DNA from: Psychrobacter sp. P2G3
Lineage (GTDB): Bacteria; Pseudomonadota; Gammaproteobacteria; Pseudomonadales; Moraxellaceae
Length of the DNA stretch: 64,000 nucleotides
Direction: 5' to 3'
Assembly (NCBI RefSeq): GCF_001593285.1
Contig: NZ_CP012529.1
Location: forward strand, 186,001-250,000
The position numbers were made by a program, and so were the translations under genes. Below are positions 1 through 8,544 of the stretch, one piece after another (position 1 is the first letter of the stretch; each line of letters opens with the position of its first letter). The notes under the pieces are model-generated. The model did no database searches and was not told where the DNA came from. It was given only the letters and a program-made list of their open reading frames with translations.

Positions 1-470
1 GCTTGAAAGCCTTCATGTGAGCGATACTTTTCTTGTTGCCATTGCAAGCCACTTAGTACCGTAATGACGGATTGCATACTTAGAGATGTCTGCCAATGCG
101 GTGCGCTTAACTGTTTGACTAGCTCGTGCGGATGAGCCAGACCTGTCGGCTCAATAATAAGACGCTGTGGACGATGCTCACTTAAGAGGCGAGTAAGTGC
201 AATTTGTAGTGGCAATTGGCTGGTGCAACAAATACAGCCACCGCTGACCTCTCGAATAGCAATAGTGTTTGGCTTTTCGACGTCGTTTTGTCTACCTTTT
301 AAGAGGGCGCCATCAATACCAATACGTCCAAACTCATTAATCAATAATGCCCAGCGCACATCAGCTGGTTTAGTAGCGAGCAGTTGATTAATAATGGTAG
401 TTTTACCAGCACCCAAAAACCCTGTCACCAGTGTGCAGGGTATATTTTGAATAATTGCCGAAGAAGTCAT
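1..470 (-). CDS. CobW/YjiA-family GTP-binding protein (3' end off window)
   Basis: G3E-family P-loop GTPase, a group of metallochaperone-type proteins (CobW, YjiA, ZNG). Reading leftwards from the ATG at 470, the protein opens MTSSAIIQ and then has a Walker A motif, GFLGAGKTT, an LINEFG strand, and the family metal-binding motif GGCICCTSQLP. The conserved E-P-T-G-L-A-H segment follows. Only about 155 residues are inside the window; the rest continues beyond base 1, so no stop is seen. It lies 68 bp downstream of ompR on the same strand and may be co-transcribed. The GxCxC motif suggests zinc or another transition metal, but the substrate cannot be told from sequence. Confidence 0.9.
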   Translation of the reverse strand, partial: MTSSAIIQNIPCTLVTGFLGAGKTTIINQLLATKPADVRWALLINEFGRIGIDGALLKGRQNDVEKPNTIAIREVSGGCICCTSQLPLQIALTRLLSEHRPQRLIIEPTGLAHPHELVKQLSAPHWQTSLSMQSVITVLSGLQWQQEKYRSHEGFQ

Positions 471-491
471 ATATAAGAATTTACTAAGTAG

Positions 492-523
492 TTGTGCTTT
501 AAAGTGAATACTCTAAAGCACAA
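492..523. repeat. Hairpin between ompR and the CobW-family gene
   Basis: Perfect 9-bp inverted repeat, TTGTGCTTT (492-500) and AAAGCACAA (515-523), with a 14-base loop. On the minus strand no clear U-tract follows, so it may act as an RNA processing or stability element rather than a terminator. Its TTTAAAGTGAAT segment resembles the outer end of the dispersed repeat listed elsewhere. Confidence 0.6.
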
Positions 524-538
524 AACGATGGGTTAAAA

Positions 539-1303
539 CTAATCTGTCGTGGCAGTCGTTTGTTCTGGTTCTGCTTCGTCAGGAACGAAAACATAACCTA
601 CGCCCCAGACCGTTTGAATATAGCGAGCTTGTGAAGGGTTATCCTCAATCAGACGACGTAGGCGTGACACCTGTACATCGATTGAGCGCTCCATAGCACC
701 CCACTCACGGCCACGCGCAAGATTCATAAGCTTATCACGAGTTAAAGGTTCGCGTGGATGCTGTACAAGTGCTTTTAGTACAGAAAATTCACCGGTAGTC
801 AAAGTAACTACATTGCCATCGCGTTTAAGCGTACGCGTAGACAAATCAAGCGTCCATGGCCCAAATTCAACCACTTCTAACTGATAGCTTGGCGCACCAG
901 GTAACTCACGGTTTTGACGACGTAGTACCGCTTTGATACGTGCTAGTAGCTCTTTTGGATTAAAGGGCTTGGGCAAATAATCATCTGCACCAGCTTCAAG
1001 TCCAGCAATGCGATCGGCATCACCACCTTTGGCCGTAAGCATGATGATCGGAATATCTCCATTGTCTTCACGCAGACGTCTACAAATACTGATACCGTCT
1101 TCTCCTGGTAGCATTAAGTCTAGCACTACTAAAGAAAACAGTTCACGCTGCATCAATTTGTCCATCTGACTGGCATCATGAGCAGTACGTACTACGAAGC
1201 CGTCATCTTCCAGAAAACGCTGCAACAAAGAACGTAAGCGAGCATCGTCATCAACGACCAAAATTCGCTGAGTCATAGTATCGGTGCTTTTATTATCAGT
1301 CAT
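539..1303 (-). CDS. ompR: OmpR-type response regulator
   Basis: DNA-binding response regulator of the OmpR/PhoB class, a transcription factor that in relatives answers osmolarity and envelope signals through the kinase EnvZ. The N-terminal receiver domain (about residues 12-125) has the acidic DDD pocket, a phospho-acceptor Asp in LVVLDLMLPGEDG, the switch Thr in LTAKG and the Lys in PKPFNP. The C-terminal winged helix contains HPREPLTRDKLMNLARGRE, RSIDVQVSRLRR and YIQTVWGVGYVF, almost identical to enterobacterial OmpR. The 254-residue frame starts MTDNKST; an internal Met at residue 10 is an alternative. No envZ lies on either side: the CobW-family gene is downstream, where envZ sits in enterobacteria. 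Confidence 0.96.
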   Translation of the reverse strand: MTDNKSTDTMTQRILVVDDDARLRSLLQRFLEDDGFVVRTAHDASQMDKLMQRELFSLVVLDLMLPGEDGISICRRLREDNGDIPIIMLTAKGGDADRIAGLEAGADDYLPKPFNPKELLARIKAVLRRQNRELPGAPSYQLEVVEFGPWTLDLSTRTLKRDGNVVTLTTGEFSVLKALVQHPREPLTRDKLMNLARGREWGAMERSIDVQVSRLRRLIEDNPSQARYIQTVWGVGYVFVPDEAEPEQTTATTD

Positions 1304-1882
1304 GCAGAGATCCTTTAATAAACATTATTATTGTCAAAGATTATGTAGTTATTAATAACCTACTAGTCAGGTAGCTACACTGTCAGAAGGCTATGAGTTG
1401 TAATCAGGGGTTATAAATCCACTCAACAGGTAATTTATTTTATATGCTATCCATTGCACAAAAATATATAAAGTATTTATAACATAAAACGTTAAATTTA
1501 CGGTCAGAAGTTCTAGGCCTAGCTATAATTATTTAAATCAACCCTCGGTGCAAATTAGCCAATCTATCTTAATGAAAAAAGAAATCCTAAGCCAAATATA
1601 ACCATTCATACCTCTATTGAAGGGTTTGAGGAAGATTAGCGTTTTTAAACCTATGCCTTTAGTGTATAAGATTGAACAGGTAATTGCATCACCCGTGGAC
1701 ATAAATGCTGTATGCGTTTGTTTAACGTAGTGATTAGCGCTAGATTATATGAAAATTCAAACCATAAAGACTATTATTTGAGCGATAAAGACTATGATAA
1801 GTAACGAAGATATAAAAAGGATTTTTATTCATGCAGCTTTTGCTATAATGCCAAACTACATTTCTCAACGATTGATACGGAT
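1304..1882. other. Intergenic region between ompR and tex
   Basis: 579 bp between divergent genes, AT-rich. The right end carries the tex promoter. A TTGACA-like element for ompR can be read on the minus strand at 1333-1338. I see no convincing gene or RNA in the middle. Confidence 0.5.
1841..1849 (+). promoter_or_regulatory. Extended -10 promoter for tex
   Basis: TGCTATAAT gives a perfect TATAAT with an extended TGn, 34 bp before the tex start codon. No good -35 is evident, which is usual for extended -10 promoters. Confidence 0.65.
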
Positions 1883-4429
1883 ATGAGTAGCACTGATACC
1901 TTAACGGCGTCTCAACCCTCGACAAATACACAGGGCCTGGATGCAACCACACACGCGAATATTCACGACAAACTTGCTCGCGCGCTTGGCATTAAGACTG
2001 CTCAAGTCAATGCGTTTGTCAAACTCTACGATGAAGGGGCGACTGTCCCTTTTATTGCGCGTTATCGCAAAGAGAAGACTCAAAATCTTGACGATGCGCA
2101 GCTGCGTGCTTTAGAGAAGTCGCTCAATTATGAGCGCGATATGGCAACACGTCGCCTCAAAATTACTGAGCTGCTTAGCACACAAGGCAATTTGACCGAC
2201 GAGTTACAGACCCGTATTGATAATGCGACGTCTAAGCTTGAGCTTGAAGACATCTACTTGCCGTACCGTCCGCGTCGCCGTTCACCGGCTGCCAAAGCAC
2301 GCGCCGCTGGTCTCGATGTTGCAGCGCAAGCGGTCTTGACGCAAGAAATTACCCCAACAGATGCACTGGCTGACTATCAAGCACCGTCTAGTATCTCTGA
2401 TGATAGCGGTAATGAGATTGAAGTTGATTTCAGTGATATTGAAAAACAACTGGCTGGCGTACAAGCCATCATCGTCGATGAATGGACACAAGCATTAGAT
2501 TTGCTTGATGGTCTGCGGAATGGCTTTGCTAAAACGGCTAGTATCGTATCGAGCGTGGCCAGTGACGAGAAGCGAGAAGTGGGCGAGAAATTCAAAGACT
2601 ACTTTGAGCATAGCGAAAGCCTTGCGCGTCTGCCCAATCATCGCCTATTAGCGATGCTACGTGGTCGCCAAGAAAACGTCTTAGGTCTCAAAATTGAAGG
2701 CGAAGATGCACCATTTATCGAAAAAATTATTAGCCATTTCGATATCGATTCTAAAGCTCCAGCTGAGCGCCGTGAGTTTTTAGCAGAAGCTGCTAGCAGC
2801 TTATGGAAAGACAAATGGCGTCCGCATATCGAACATCGCTTATTGACTGAGAAGCGTCTGACTGCTGAGGCCGATGCGATTGATGTATTTGCTAATAATT
2901 TACAGCATCTACTGATGTCAGCACCTGCTGGTCGTAAAGTGATTTTAGGTGTCGATCCTGGTATTCGTCATGGCGTCAAAATGGCGATTGTTGATGCCCA
3001 AGGCCATGTCATGCTAGATAGCGAAGATAAGCCTGTAGTAGCGACCGTCTATCCATTTGCGCCTGATAACAAGATGATTGAGGCCAAAAAAGTCATTGAT
3101 GAGCTGTTAAGTACTTATAACGTTGATCTAGTGGCTATCGGTAATGGTACTGCTAGCCGCGAAACAGATGCGATGGTTAAAGAGATTTTGGCTGCTAATG
3201 ATGCTTTAAAAGCGAAAGCCGTTATCGTTAACGAGTCTGGCGCATCAGTCTATTCTGCGAGTGAGCTTGCTAGTGATGAGCTTGCCAACCTAGATGTGTC
3301 TGTACGCGGCGCGGTATCTATCGCTCGTCGCTTACAAGATCCACTCTCAGAATTGGTGAAGGTTGATCCAAAAGCGATTGGTGTTGGTCAATATCAGCAT
3401 GATGTGAACCAAAGCCAGTTAGCAGATAGCCTTGATAAAGTTACGCAAGACAGCGTGAATGCGGTTGGTGTTGATGTAAATACAGCAAGCCCTGCCATCT
3501 TGGCTCATATCGCTGGTTTGAACCGCAATGTCGCTCAGCAAATCGTCACTTATCGTAAAGAGCATGGCGCATTTGATAGCCGTGAGGCGCTCAAAAACGT
3601 ACCGCGCTTAGGTGCTAAGACCTTTGAGCAAGCAGCAGGCTTCTTACGTATCCATGACGGCAGCAATCCACTTGACGCCACTGGCGTGCATCCAGAAAGC
3701 TATGCGCTAGTCGATAGCTTACTTGCGCAGACGGGTAAAGCATTGCCAGAAGTGCTCGGTAACGATGGTGTATTAAATACTATCGATACTACTGCGCTTG
3801 CAGCAAATGATGACAATATCAGTGTCAAAGCTATCATCGAAGAGCTGGCCAAGCCGGCACGTGACCCACGTCCTGAGTTCAAAACCGCTAATTTCCGTGA
3901 AGATGTAAATAGTATCAAGGACTTAGAAGAAGGTATGCAGCTTGAAGGCGTCGTTACCAATGTCACAGCCTTTGGTTGTTTCGTTGACGTTGGTGTACAT
4001 CAAGACGGTTTGGTACATATCTCTCAGATGGCAAATGACTTCGTCGCTGATCCGATGAATCGCGTCAAGCCAGGTGATATTATTTCGGTACGTGTCATCT
4101 CTATCGATGAAAAACGTGGCCGCATTGGTTTTAGTATGAAGCCTGAGTCTGAAAAACCTGCGCGTCCAGCCGCGAAGCCTACTGCAGCAAGTACTGGTAA
4201 TGATGACAAAGCCAGTCGTCCACGCAGCCATGCAAATAGCAACCGTGCAAGCAGCAACCGCCCAGCCGCTGATAAGCGTCCAGCAAAACCGCGTAGCAAC
4301 CGTCAGGACAAGGACAACGCTAATAACCGTAGCAAAGCCCCTAGAGCTGATAAAGCTGAGACACCTAGCAAGATGGGTACCCTCGGTGCGCTGCTGCAAG
4401 AAGCTGGCGTGACCAAAACTAAGAAGTAA
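1883..4429 (+). CDS. tex: Tex family RNA-binding transcription accessory protein
   Basis: Large nucleic-acid-binding protein of the Tex/Spt6-like family, thought to act in transcription. The 848 residues show the expected order. A helical Tex N-terminal region (about 30-220) includes VPFIARYRKEKT and LEDIYLPYRPRRR. A YqgF-like RNase-H fold (about 350-480) begins VILGVDPGIRHG. Helix-hairpin-helix repeats (about 520-610) include VGVDVNTAS and LGAKTFEQAAGFLRI. A C-terminal S1 domain (about 690-760) reads GMQLEGVVTNVTAFGCFVDVG and ends RGRIGFSMK. A basic Ala/Arg/Lys-rich tail of about 80 residues follows and is longer than in many homologues. The gene is monocistronic, with its own promoter and terminator. 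Confidence 0.97.
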   Translation: MSSTDTLTASQPSTNTQGLDATTHANIHDKLARALGIKTAQVNAFVKLYDEGATVPFIARYRKEKTQNLDDAQLRALEKSLNYERDMATRRLKITELLSTQGNLTDELQTRIDNATSKLELEDIYLPYRPRRRSPAAKARAAGLDVAAQAVLTQEITPTDALADYQAPSSISDDSGNEIEVDFSDIEKQLAGVQAIIVDEWTQALDLLDGLRNGFAKTASIVSSVASDEKREVGEKFKDYFEHSESLARLPNHRLLAMLRGRQENVLGLKIEGEDAPFIEKIISHFDIDSKAPAERREFLAEAASSLWKDKWRPHIEHRLLTEKRLTAEADAIDVFANNLQHLLMSAPAGRKVILGVDPGIRHGVKMAIVDAQGHVMLDSEDKPVVATVYPFAPDNKMIEAKKVIDELLSTYNVDLVAIGNGTASRETDAMVKEILAANDALKAKAVIVNESGASVYSASELASDELANLDVSVRGAVSIARRLQDPLSELVKVDPKAIGVGQYQHDVNQSQLADSLDKVTQDSVNAVGVDVNTASPAILAHIAGLNRNVAQQIVTYRKEHGAFDSREALKNVPRLGAKTFEQAAGFLRIHDGSNPLDATGVHPESYALVDSLLAQTGKALPEVLGNDGVLNTIDTTALAANDDNISVKAIIEELAKPARDPRPEFKTANFREDVNSIKDLEEGMQLEGVVTNVTAFGCFVDVGVHQDGLVHISQMANDFVADPMNRVKPGDIISVRVISIDEKRGRIGFSMKPESEKPARPAAKPTAASTGNDDKASRPRSHANSNRASSNRPAADKRPAKPRSNRQDKDNANNRSKAPRADKAETPSKMGTLGALLQEAGVTKTKK

Positions 4430-4457
4430 TTTATTTTGAGATAGATAGTAAAGAGAG

Positions 4458-4485
4458 AAAAGGCAGCCTAATGGCTGCCTTTTTT
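4458..4485 (+). terminator. Intrinsic terminator of tex
   Basis: Stem AAAAGGCAGCC / GGCTGCCTTTTT with loop TAAT and a T-run, 29 bp after the tex stop. Confidence 0.9.
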
Positions 4486-4556
4486 ATTACACATAATATA
4501 GTTTGCTGAAAACAGCTAATTACTATCTATTAATAGTAATTAGTAGATATAAGCGC

Positions 4557-5249
4557 TTAGCGAGACACAGCAACACGGCGATTTTCGCTAAATTCAACTT
4601 CAGCTGGCTGAGTAGCTAGGAATTCACCACGTTTGTCTTTTTTCTTTTCTTGCAACGTAACTGGAGCGTTTGTGCTGCTCGGGTCACCGTTAAGCACTTC
4701 GCCTGCAATCAATGGCTGATATTCAGTATTGCTATGCTGCTGATTTAAAGTTTGTGGTGCAGCTTGTTCAGATCCACGGCTGTTCATTGCTTCAGGGTTG
4801 TTCATTGCTTCAGAATTACCCATCATTTCAGGATCATTCATTTCTTCAGAATTGCTCATCATTTCAGGATCATTCATTTCTTCGGAATTGCTCATCATTT
4901 CAGGATGATTCATTTCTTCAGGATTGCCCATCATTTCAGAATGATTCATTTCTTCAGGATTGCCCATCATTTCAGGATCGTTCATTTCTTCAGGATTGCT
5001 CATCATTCCAGGATCGTTCATCTCTTCAGAGTTTGTTTCGACGACAGTTGCATCGCTCTCGACTTCACCTGGTTGAGTGGCAAGTAGCTCGCCATTTGGA
5101 CCATCGATTTCAGCTTGTAAAGTACTAGCAGCAGGAGCGTTGCGCATATCCGCTGGTGTAATACTGCTGTTATCAATAGGAGCGGCCATTGCTAGGCTCG
5201 GCATAACTAAAGCTGTGCCTATAATTAGTGATAAAGTACGATTTTGCAT
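4557..5249 (-). CDS. Secreted Met/Glu-rich 12-residue-repeat protein, unknown function
   Basis: Not a recognised family. The 230-residue product begins with a Sec signal peptide (hydrophobic LSLIIGTALVMPSLAMA, cleavage near residue 22-23). The mature protein carries six full 12-residue repeats, with partial units at both ends, of the form EEMNDPEMMGNP (about residues 74-155), rich in Met, Glu, Asp and Asn. Flanking these are two copies of a second motif, GELLATQPGEVES (about 53-65) and GEFLATQPAEVEF near the C-terminus. No Cys and no membrane anchor are seen, so the protein is probably periplasmic and disordered. Dense Met clusters beside acidic residues resemble methionine-rich copper-binding segments, but this is inference. 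A + strand frame running through the repeats is a shadow. Confidence 0.85.
   Translation of the reverse strand: MQNRTLSLIIGTALVMPSLAMAAPIDNSSITPADMRNAPAASTLQAEIDGPNGELLATQPGEVESDATVVETNSEEMNDPGMMSNPEEMNDPEMMGNPEEMNHSEMMGNPEEMNHPEMMSNSEEMNDPEMMSNSEEMNDPEMMGNSEAMNNPEAMNSRGSEQAAPQTLNQQHSNTEYQPLIAGEVLNGDPSSTNAPVTLQEKKKDKRGEFLATQPAEVEFSENRRVAVSR
4783..5031. repeat. 36-bp tandem repeat (minisatellite) inside a coding region
   Basis: Six full 36-bp units (4801-5016) plus an 18-bp half unit at 4783 and a 15-bp partial unit at 5017. Each unit reads TTCATTTCTTCAGRATTGCY... and ends TCAGGATCR on the + strand. The unit length is a multiple of three, so gain or loss of units keeps the frame. Neighbouring units differ by only a few bases. 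Confidence 0.95.
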
Positions 5250-5738
5250 CAGTTGATTCCTTGAGTCACAAGTTTTATTAATCAGTCTAAAGCGTTCTTA
5301 AACTTGATCGTTACTTAGCGTTGTTCCGTAGGGTATCTATTTAACGTTTTAAATATATATGTTTACTATATTTAAAATGTCAATTGTAGACAAAATAAAA
5401 TCATGACAACTATTTTAAAGGCTGTCATGATTGCTATAGGTAAAGAGCATTATAAAGTCGCTATATAAAGCTGATATCTTATCTATAATCTCTACACGCA
5501 AAGTACCAGCTCTATGGCTGGTATTTCAGTAGTAAACTCATTAAAGGTCTAACAGCTTGATGTATTCGTGTGACGTTATGCAAGTGCTGTGTCTGTGAAA
5601 TTGTACAAAATTCAACCAACTTCTTGATGTTTTAAAACATCAATAAACTAAGACACAGTACAGCACAATGACCACATTTTTGCAGTTATCCACTTATTCT
5701 ACAATGACATATTTACCAATGTTTGGGTTCACAAGGCG
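5250..5738. other. Intergenic region with a 20-bp palindrome
   Basis: 489 bp between two minus-strand secreted-protein genes. It holds a weak hairpin (GTACCAGC/GCTGGTAT near 5503-5524) and a perfect palindrome at 5624-5643. No gene is evident. Confidence 0.5.
5624..5643. promoter_or_regulatory. Perfect 20-bp palindrome, possible operator
   Basis: TTGATGTTTTAAAACATCAA is an exact dyad with no loop, lying about 95 bp past the stop of the 5739-6524 gene and about 375 bp upstream of the Met-rich repeat gene. It could be a protein-binding site; no partner is known. Confidence 0.4.
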
Positions 5739-6524
5739 TTACTGCGTATCGTTATTAGGGACACGAGTAACTGGAAATGTTTGATTGATTTCTATGTTAT
5801 CAATGATTTCAGCATCTGCTTCTTGGCCAACAATGACGGCACGCTCCCTACCATCTTCGATGGCTATAGCAGTCCCTGTTGCCGTATTGACACGTTTAAT
5901 CTGATCTTCTGGCGCATAAATGACTTGTTTTACGCTATAAATAGTTGGGCGAATAACACGCTTGGTCTCAATAACAACCAGCTCTACGGTACGTTCTTCT
6001 GCAATAGCAACTTGCGCTTCCGGAGCTGTAACTTCACTTACCACAGGCGTTGGGAACTTATCACTGAAATGATTGTCACACTGCTGCATACTTAGGCGCA
6101 CAGGATTGCCTTCTTTGTCCATATAGACATTGACTGGCATGTCAGGAGCGATAGGCACATATTTACCGACCAATGCGCCTGATACCCCATAACGACCATC
6201 TGATTGACCGACACCTAAATCACAAGCCCCCGCTGCATAGTTTGCTGTATTTAGGTTATTGCTGCTAACCACAGCCTGAGGAATCATGACTTCAGAAAGC
6301 CGCATTTTTTTGACTGATGCTTCACCAGCGTGGCGTTTTGGTTTTTGATAAGTGTAAGGAGTGTAGAACTTAGCAGAGCCGTCTTTTACCGCTGTGACGC
6401 ATTCATCATAGCTGTCATAGCCACCGTTACCATGCTTATCCGTTACTACAGCTGCGTTAGCAGAACTGGCAAACATAGCAAAACCTGAGGTTAGTATAGC
6501 CGTAGTCAATACATTCAATTTCAT
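5739..6524 (-). CDS. Secreted protein of unknown function
   Basis: I do not recognise the family. The 261 residues begin with a clear Sec signal peptide (MKLNVLTTAILTSGFAMFAS..ANA, cleavage near residue 24). The mature part has three Cys, in YDECVTAV, GACDLG and MQQCDN. It has a Tyr-rich stretch after the first Cys, and a Val/Ile/Glu/Arg-rich C-terminal half (about 165-261) with short beta-like segments such as VELVVIETKRVI and SVKQVIYAPEDQ. No transmembrane helix follows the signal. The local Y-x-S-Y-x-E-C-V pattern suggests a small envelope protein typical of Moraxellaceae. Transcribed alone. Function unknown. Confidence 0.8.
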   Translation of the reverse strand: MKLNVLTTAILTSGFAMFASSANAAVVTDKHGNGGYDSYDECVTAVKDGSAKFYTPYTYQKPKRHAGEASVKKMRLSEVMIPQAVVSSNNLNTANYAAGACDLGVGQSDGRYGVSGALVGKYVPIAPDMPVNVYMDKEGNPVRLSMQQCDNHFSDKFPTPVVSEVTAPEAQVAIAEERTVELVVIETKRVIRPTIYSVKQVIYAPEDQIKRVNTATGTAIAIEDGRERAVIVGQEADAEIIDNIEINQTFPVTRVPNNDTQ

Positions 6525-7029
6525 AATAGCTTCCTTTTAATTAGGGATGTTTTATCGTTATTCTCTAAGAGTAGTTCTTTAGAAATTCAGATGTCTGCCT
6601 GAATCTAAGTGTCTGTTATTTAAGTGATAATTAATTAAAGCATAATGCTTTTTGTAAAAATAAACGAATACAGATTTCTAAAATTAAAGACAAAGATTCA
6701 TCATGCTTATTTTTACTATATAAATTAGTATTATGACTTGCATATAAGTCATTTTTATAGACACAATCTTCACAGGCCAATAACTTTATTAAGGGTAAGG
6801 GATATAATTGACTGTCACTGTGTCATTAAATTAACGAAGTGTATCTTTGTGTGCTAAATAACTAAAAATTGGCAATAATATTTACCCAATCGCGACGTTA
6901 TTATTATTTATTAACATTGGATGTTTTATGGCATATGCTAAATAGTATTAATAAAGTCAGGCTTATTACTTGGGAAGCTATGCAGGTTTAGAAACTATTT
7001 AAAAAAGGTTATTTGAAAAATTTAGATAA

Positions 7030-7062
7030 TAAAAAGCCGCATCTTGTAATTAAGATGCGGCT
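7030..7062 (-). terminator. Intrinsic terminator of the 7246-8544 gene
   Basis: Perfect 11-bp stem AGCCGCATCTT / AAGATGCGGCT with a 6-base loop. Read on the minus strand it is followed by TTTTTATT. It is about 185 bp past the stop codon, so the dispersed repeat lies inside the 3' untranslated region. Confidence 0.8.
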
Positions 7063-7115
7063 ATCGTTTTTTAATTATAGTTAGTACGAAATAAAATCGA
7101 TACGTTAATAGCCAC

Positions 7116-7185
7116 GTGCTACTGGTATAAATTTTCCTTGCTTGCTGCTAACACAGAGGCTGCGAAAAATTCATCCCAGTAGCAC
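7116..7185. repeat. Dispersed inverted-repeat element, copy 1
   Basis: Arms GTGCTACTGG (7116-7125) and CCAGTAGCAC (7176-7185) pair perfectly, and AAATTTT blocks inside extend the pairing. The core reads CTTGCTTGCTG and ACAGAGGCTGCG, as in the copies near 24.2 and 45.9 kb. The right flank TTTTAAAGTGATTTGAATATAG (from 7195) also resembles the flank of copy 2. Confidence 0.85.
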
Positions 7186-7245
7186 TGTCTCGGTTTTAAA
7201 GTGATTTGAATATAGTATATTTTTATAATTATTTAACTGTTTGCT

Positions 7246-8544
7246 TTAACTGTTGCTATCCACAACATCAAAGCTGAGACCGGCGTGAGTTTCTAAACGA
7301 GTTAATAGTTTATCACCCATCGCAGAGGCTGGCGTCCAAAACCCGCCTTCGACATCATTTTTATCAATATCTTGAGCAAGGCATAAAGCGGACTGTGCTA
7401 GCATCCGTGAAGTACTGCCATAGCCAGGGTCTTTATCACCAGTAACTTTGGTGTTGATAGTATCGTTTTTTGCATTCTTGCCAAAGAAACGAATATCAAA
7501 ATAGCCGTTTTCTTGCTCTTCTTTAGATGGGCCAGAGCCTGATTTGGGTAGCACATGCTTTGAGAGTAGCTCACGGCTTGGTTTAATCATCATCGCTGTA
7601 GCAAAACCTAACAGGCCGATACTCATGCCATAGCTCATTAGCTTTCCTTTGACGCCATCTTTCATCCACATTGCTTCATCATACTTAAAATCGCGACCAT
7701 ATTCATAATCAAGAAGTTGGTTACTACGATGGACAATGCGAGTATTGATACTTGCCATCACAAATGGTGCTAACCAACGAGCGTGTTCGTCATCGTATTC
7801 AGGCTTGCTCACATTATCTTGGCGCACGTTAGGCGCATCTTCATCATCATTTAACAGATAAGGGTTTGCCACTTGTTTACGGCGTGATTTATTCTGTCCA
7901 ACTTCCTCAAATATAGTCGCCATTGAAGCAATAGTACCGCCTGACAAACCACCTTTTGCAGCTTTCACCCTCATATTGATGACAGTACAAGACTCATCAA
8001 ACTTCTCTTCGGCTTGTCGCTGAGTAAAATACACACCTAAATCTGAAGGGATAGAATCAAAGCCACAGGAGTTGACAATACGTGCACCGCTTTTTTTAGC
8101 ATCGTCTTGATATTTGTCCATCATGTCTTTGATAAAGATGGCTTCACCAGTAAGGTCTACATAATCGGTACCATTTTTGGTGCAAGATTTAATCAATGGC
8201 TCACCATACTTCAGGTAAGGGCCAACGGTCGAGATAATAACTTGCGTCTGTTTGGTCATCTCATCAAGACTGGCGTCGTCATTACTATTAGCGACAATGA
8301 TATCGACCTTTGCTTCCGCTTTGCCACCTTTCTGCGCAGCACATAACTCAGTCTGCAATTTTTCTAACTTATCTTGATCACGTCCAGCAATTGCCCATGT
8401 CACAGGTTCTGAGTCTGGACCATTTTGATTGTCTTTATCTGCTAAAAACTGCGCTAGATAATGAGCAGTAATCTGACCGACAAAGCTGGTTGCACCGTAT
8501 AAAACAACAGCGTATGCACGTTTTTGAGTATCCGTATTATTCAT
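7246..8544 (-). CDS. Saccharopine dehydrogenase-like NAD(P)-binding oxidoreductase
   Basis: Protein of the saccharopine dehydrogenase / trans-acting enoyl reductase group; the substrate is unknown. An N-terminal Rossmann fold opens VVLYGATSFVGQITAHYLA (about 13-31), with AIAGRDQDKL marking the cofactor-specificity loop. Next come VIISTVGPYLKYGEPLIKSC and the conserved GTDYVDLTGE, then IVNSCGFDSIPSDLG. These are the diagnostic motifs of this family. The C-terminal part ends with GYGSTSRMLAQSALCLA. At 432 residues it has the usual family length. Transcribed alone, with a long 3' untranslated region carrying a dispersed repeat. Homologues in mycobacteria act in lipid metabolism; that role here would be a guess. 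Confidence 0.88.
   Translation of the reverse strand: MNNTDTQKRAYAVVLYGATSFVGQITAHYLAQFLADKDNQNGPDSEPVTWAIAGRDQDKLEKLQTELCAAQKGGKAEAKVDIIVANSNDDASLDEMTKQTQVIISTVGPYLKYGEPLIKSCTKNGTDYVDLTGEAIFIKDMMDKYQDDAKKSGARIVNSCGFDSIPSDLGVYFTQRQAEEKFDESCTVINMRVKAAKGGLSGGTIASMATIFEEVGQNKSRRKQVANPYLLNDDEDAPNVRQDNVSKPEYDDEHARWLAPFVMASINTRIVHRSNQLLDYEYGRDFKYDEAMWMKDGVKGKLMSYGMSIGLLGFATAMMIKPSRELLSKHVLPKSGSGPSKEEQENGYFDIRFFGKNAKNDTINTKVTGDKDPGYGSTSRMLAQSALCLAQDIDKNDVEGGFWTPASAMGDKLLTRLETHAGLSFDVVDSNS

Larger units (their letters stand above)
6525..7245. other. Intergenic region (721 bp) with terminator and dispersed repeat
   Basis: Very AT-rich. The right third holds the intrinsic terminator at 7035-7062 and dispersed repeat copy 1 at 7116-7185. 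The left 500 bp show no ORF or RNA signature that I can support. Confidence 0.5.

Noticed and set aside
4783..5031. CRISPR array
   Set aside because: The 36-bp units are directly adjacent with no unique spacers, and they are coding. There are no cas genes in the window.
4712..5128. Long + strand open frames through the minisatellite
   Set aside because: They are mirror frames of the repeat-protein gene on the minus strand. They have no start signal, and their Phe/His-rich repeats are by-products of the repeat.
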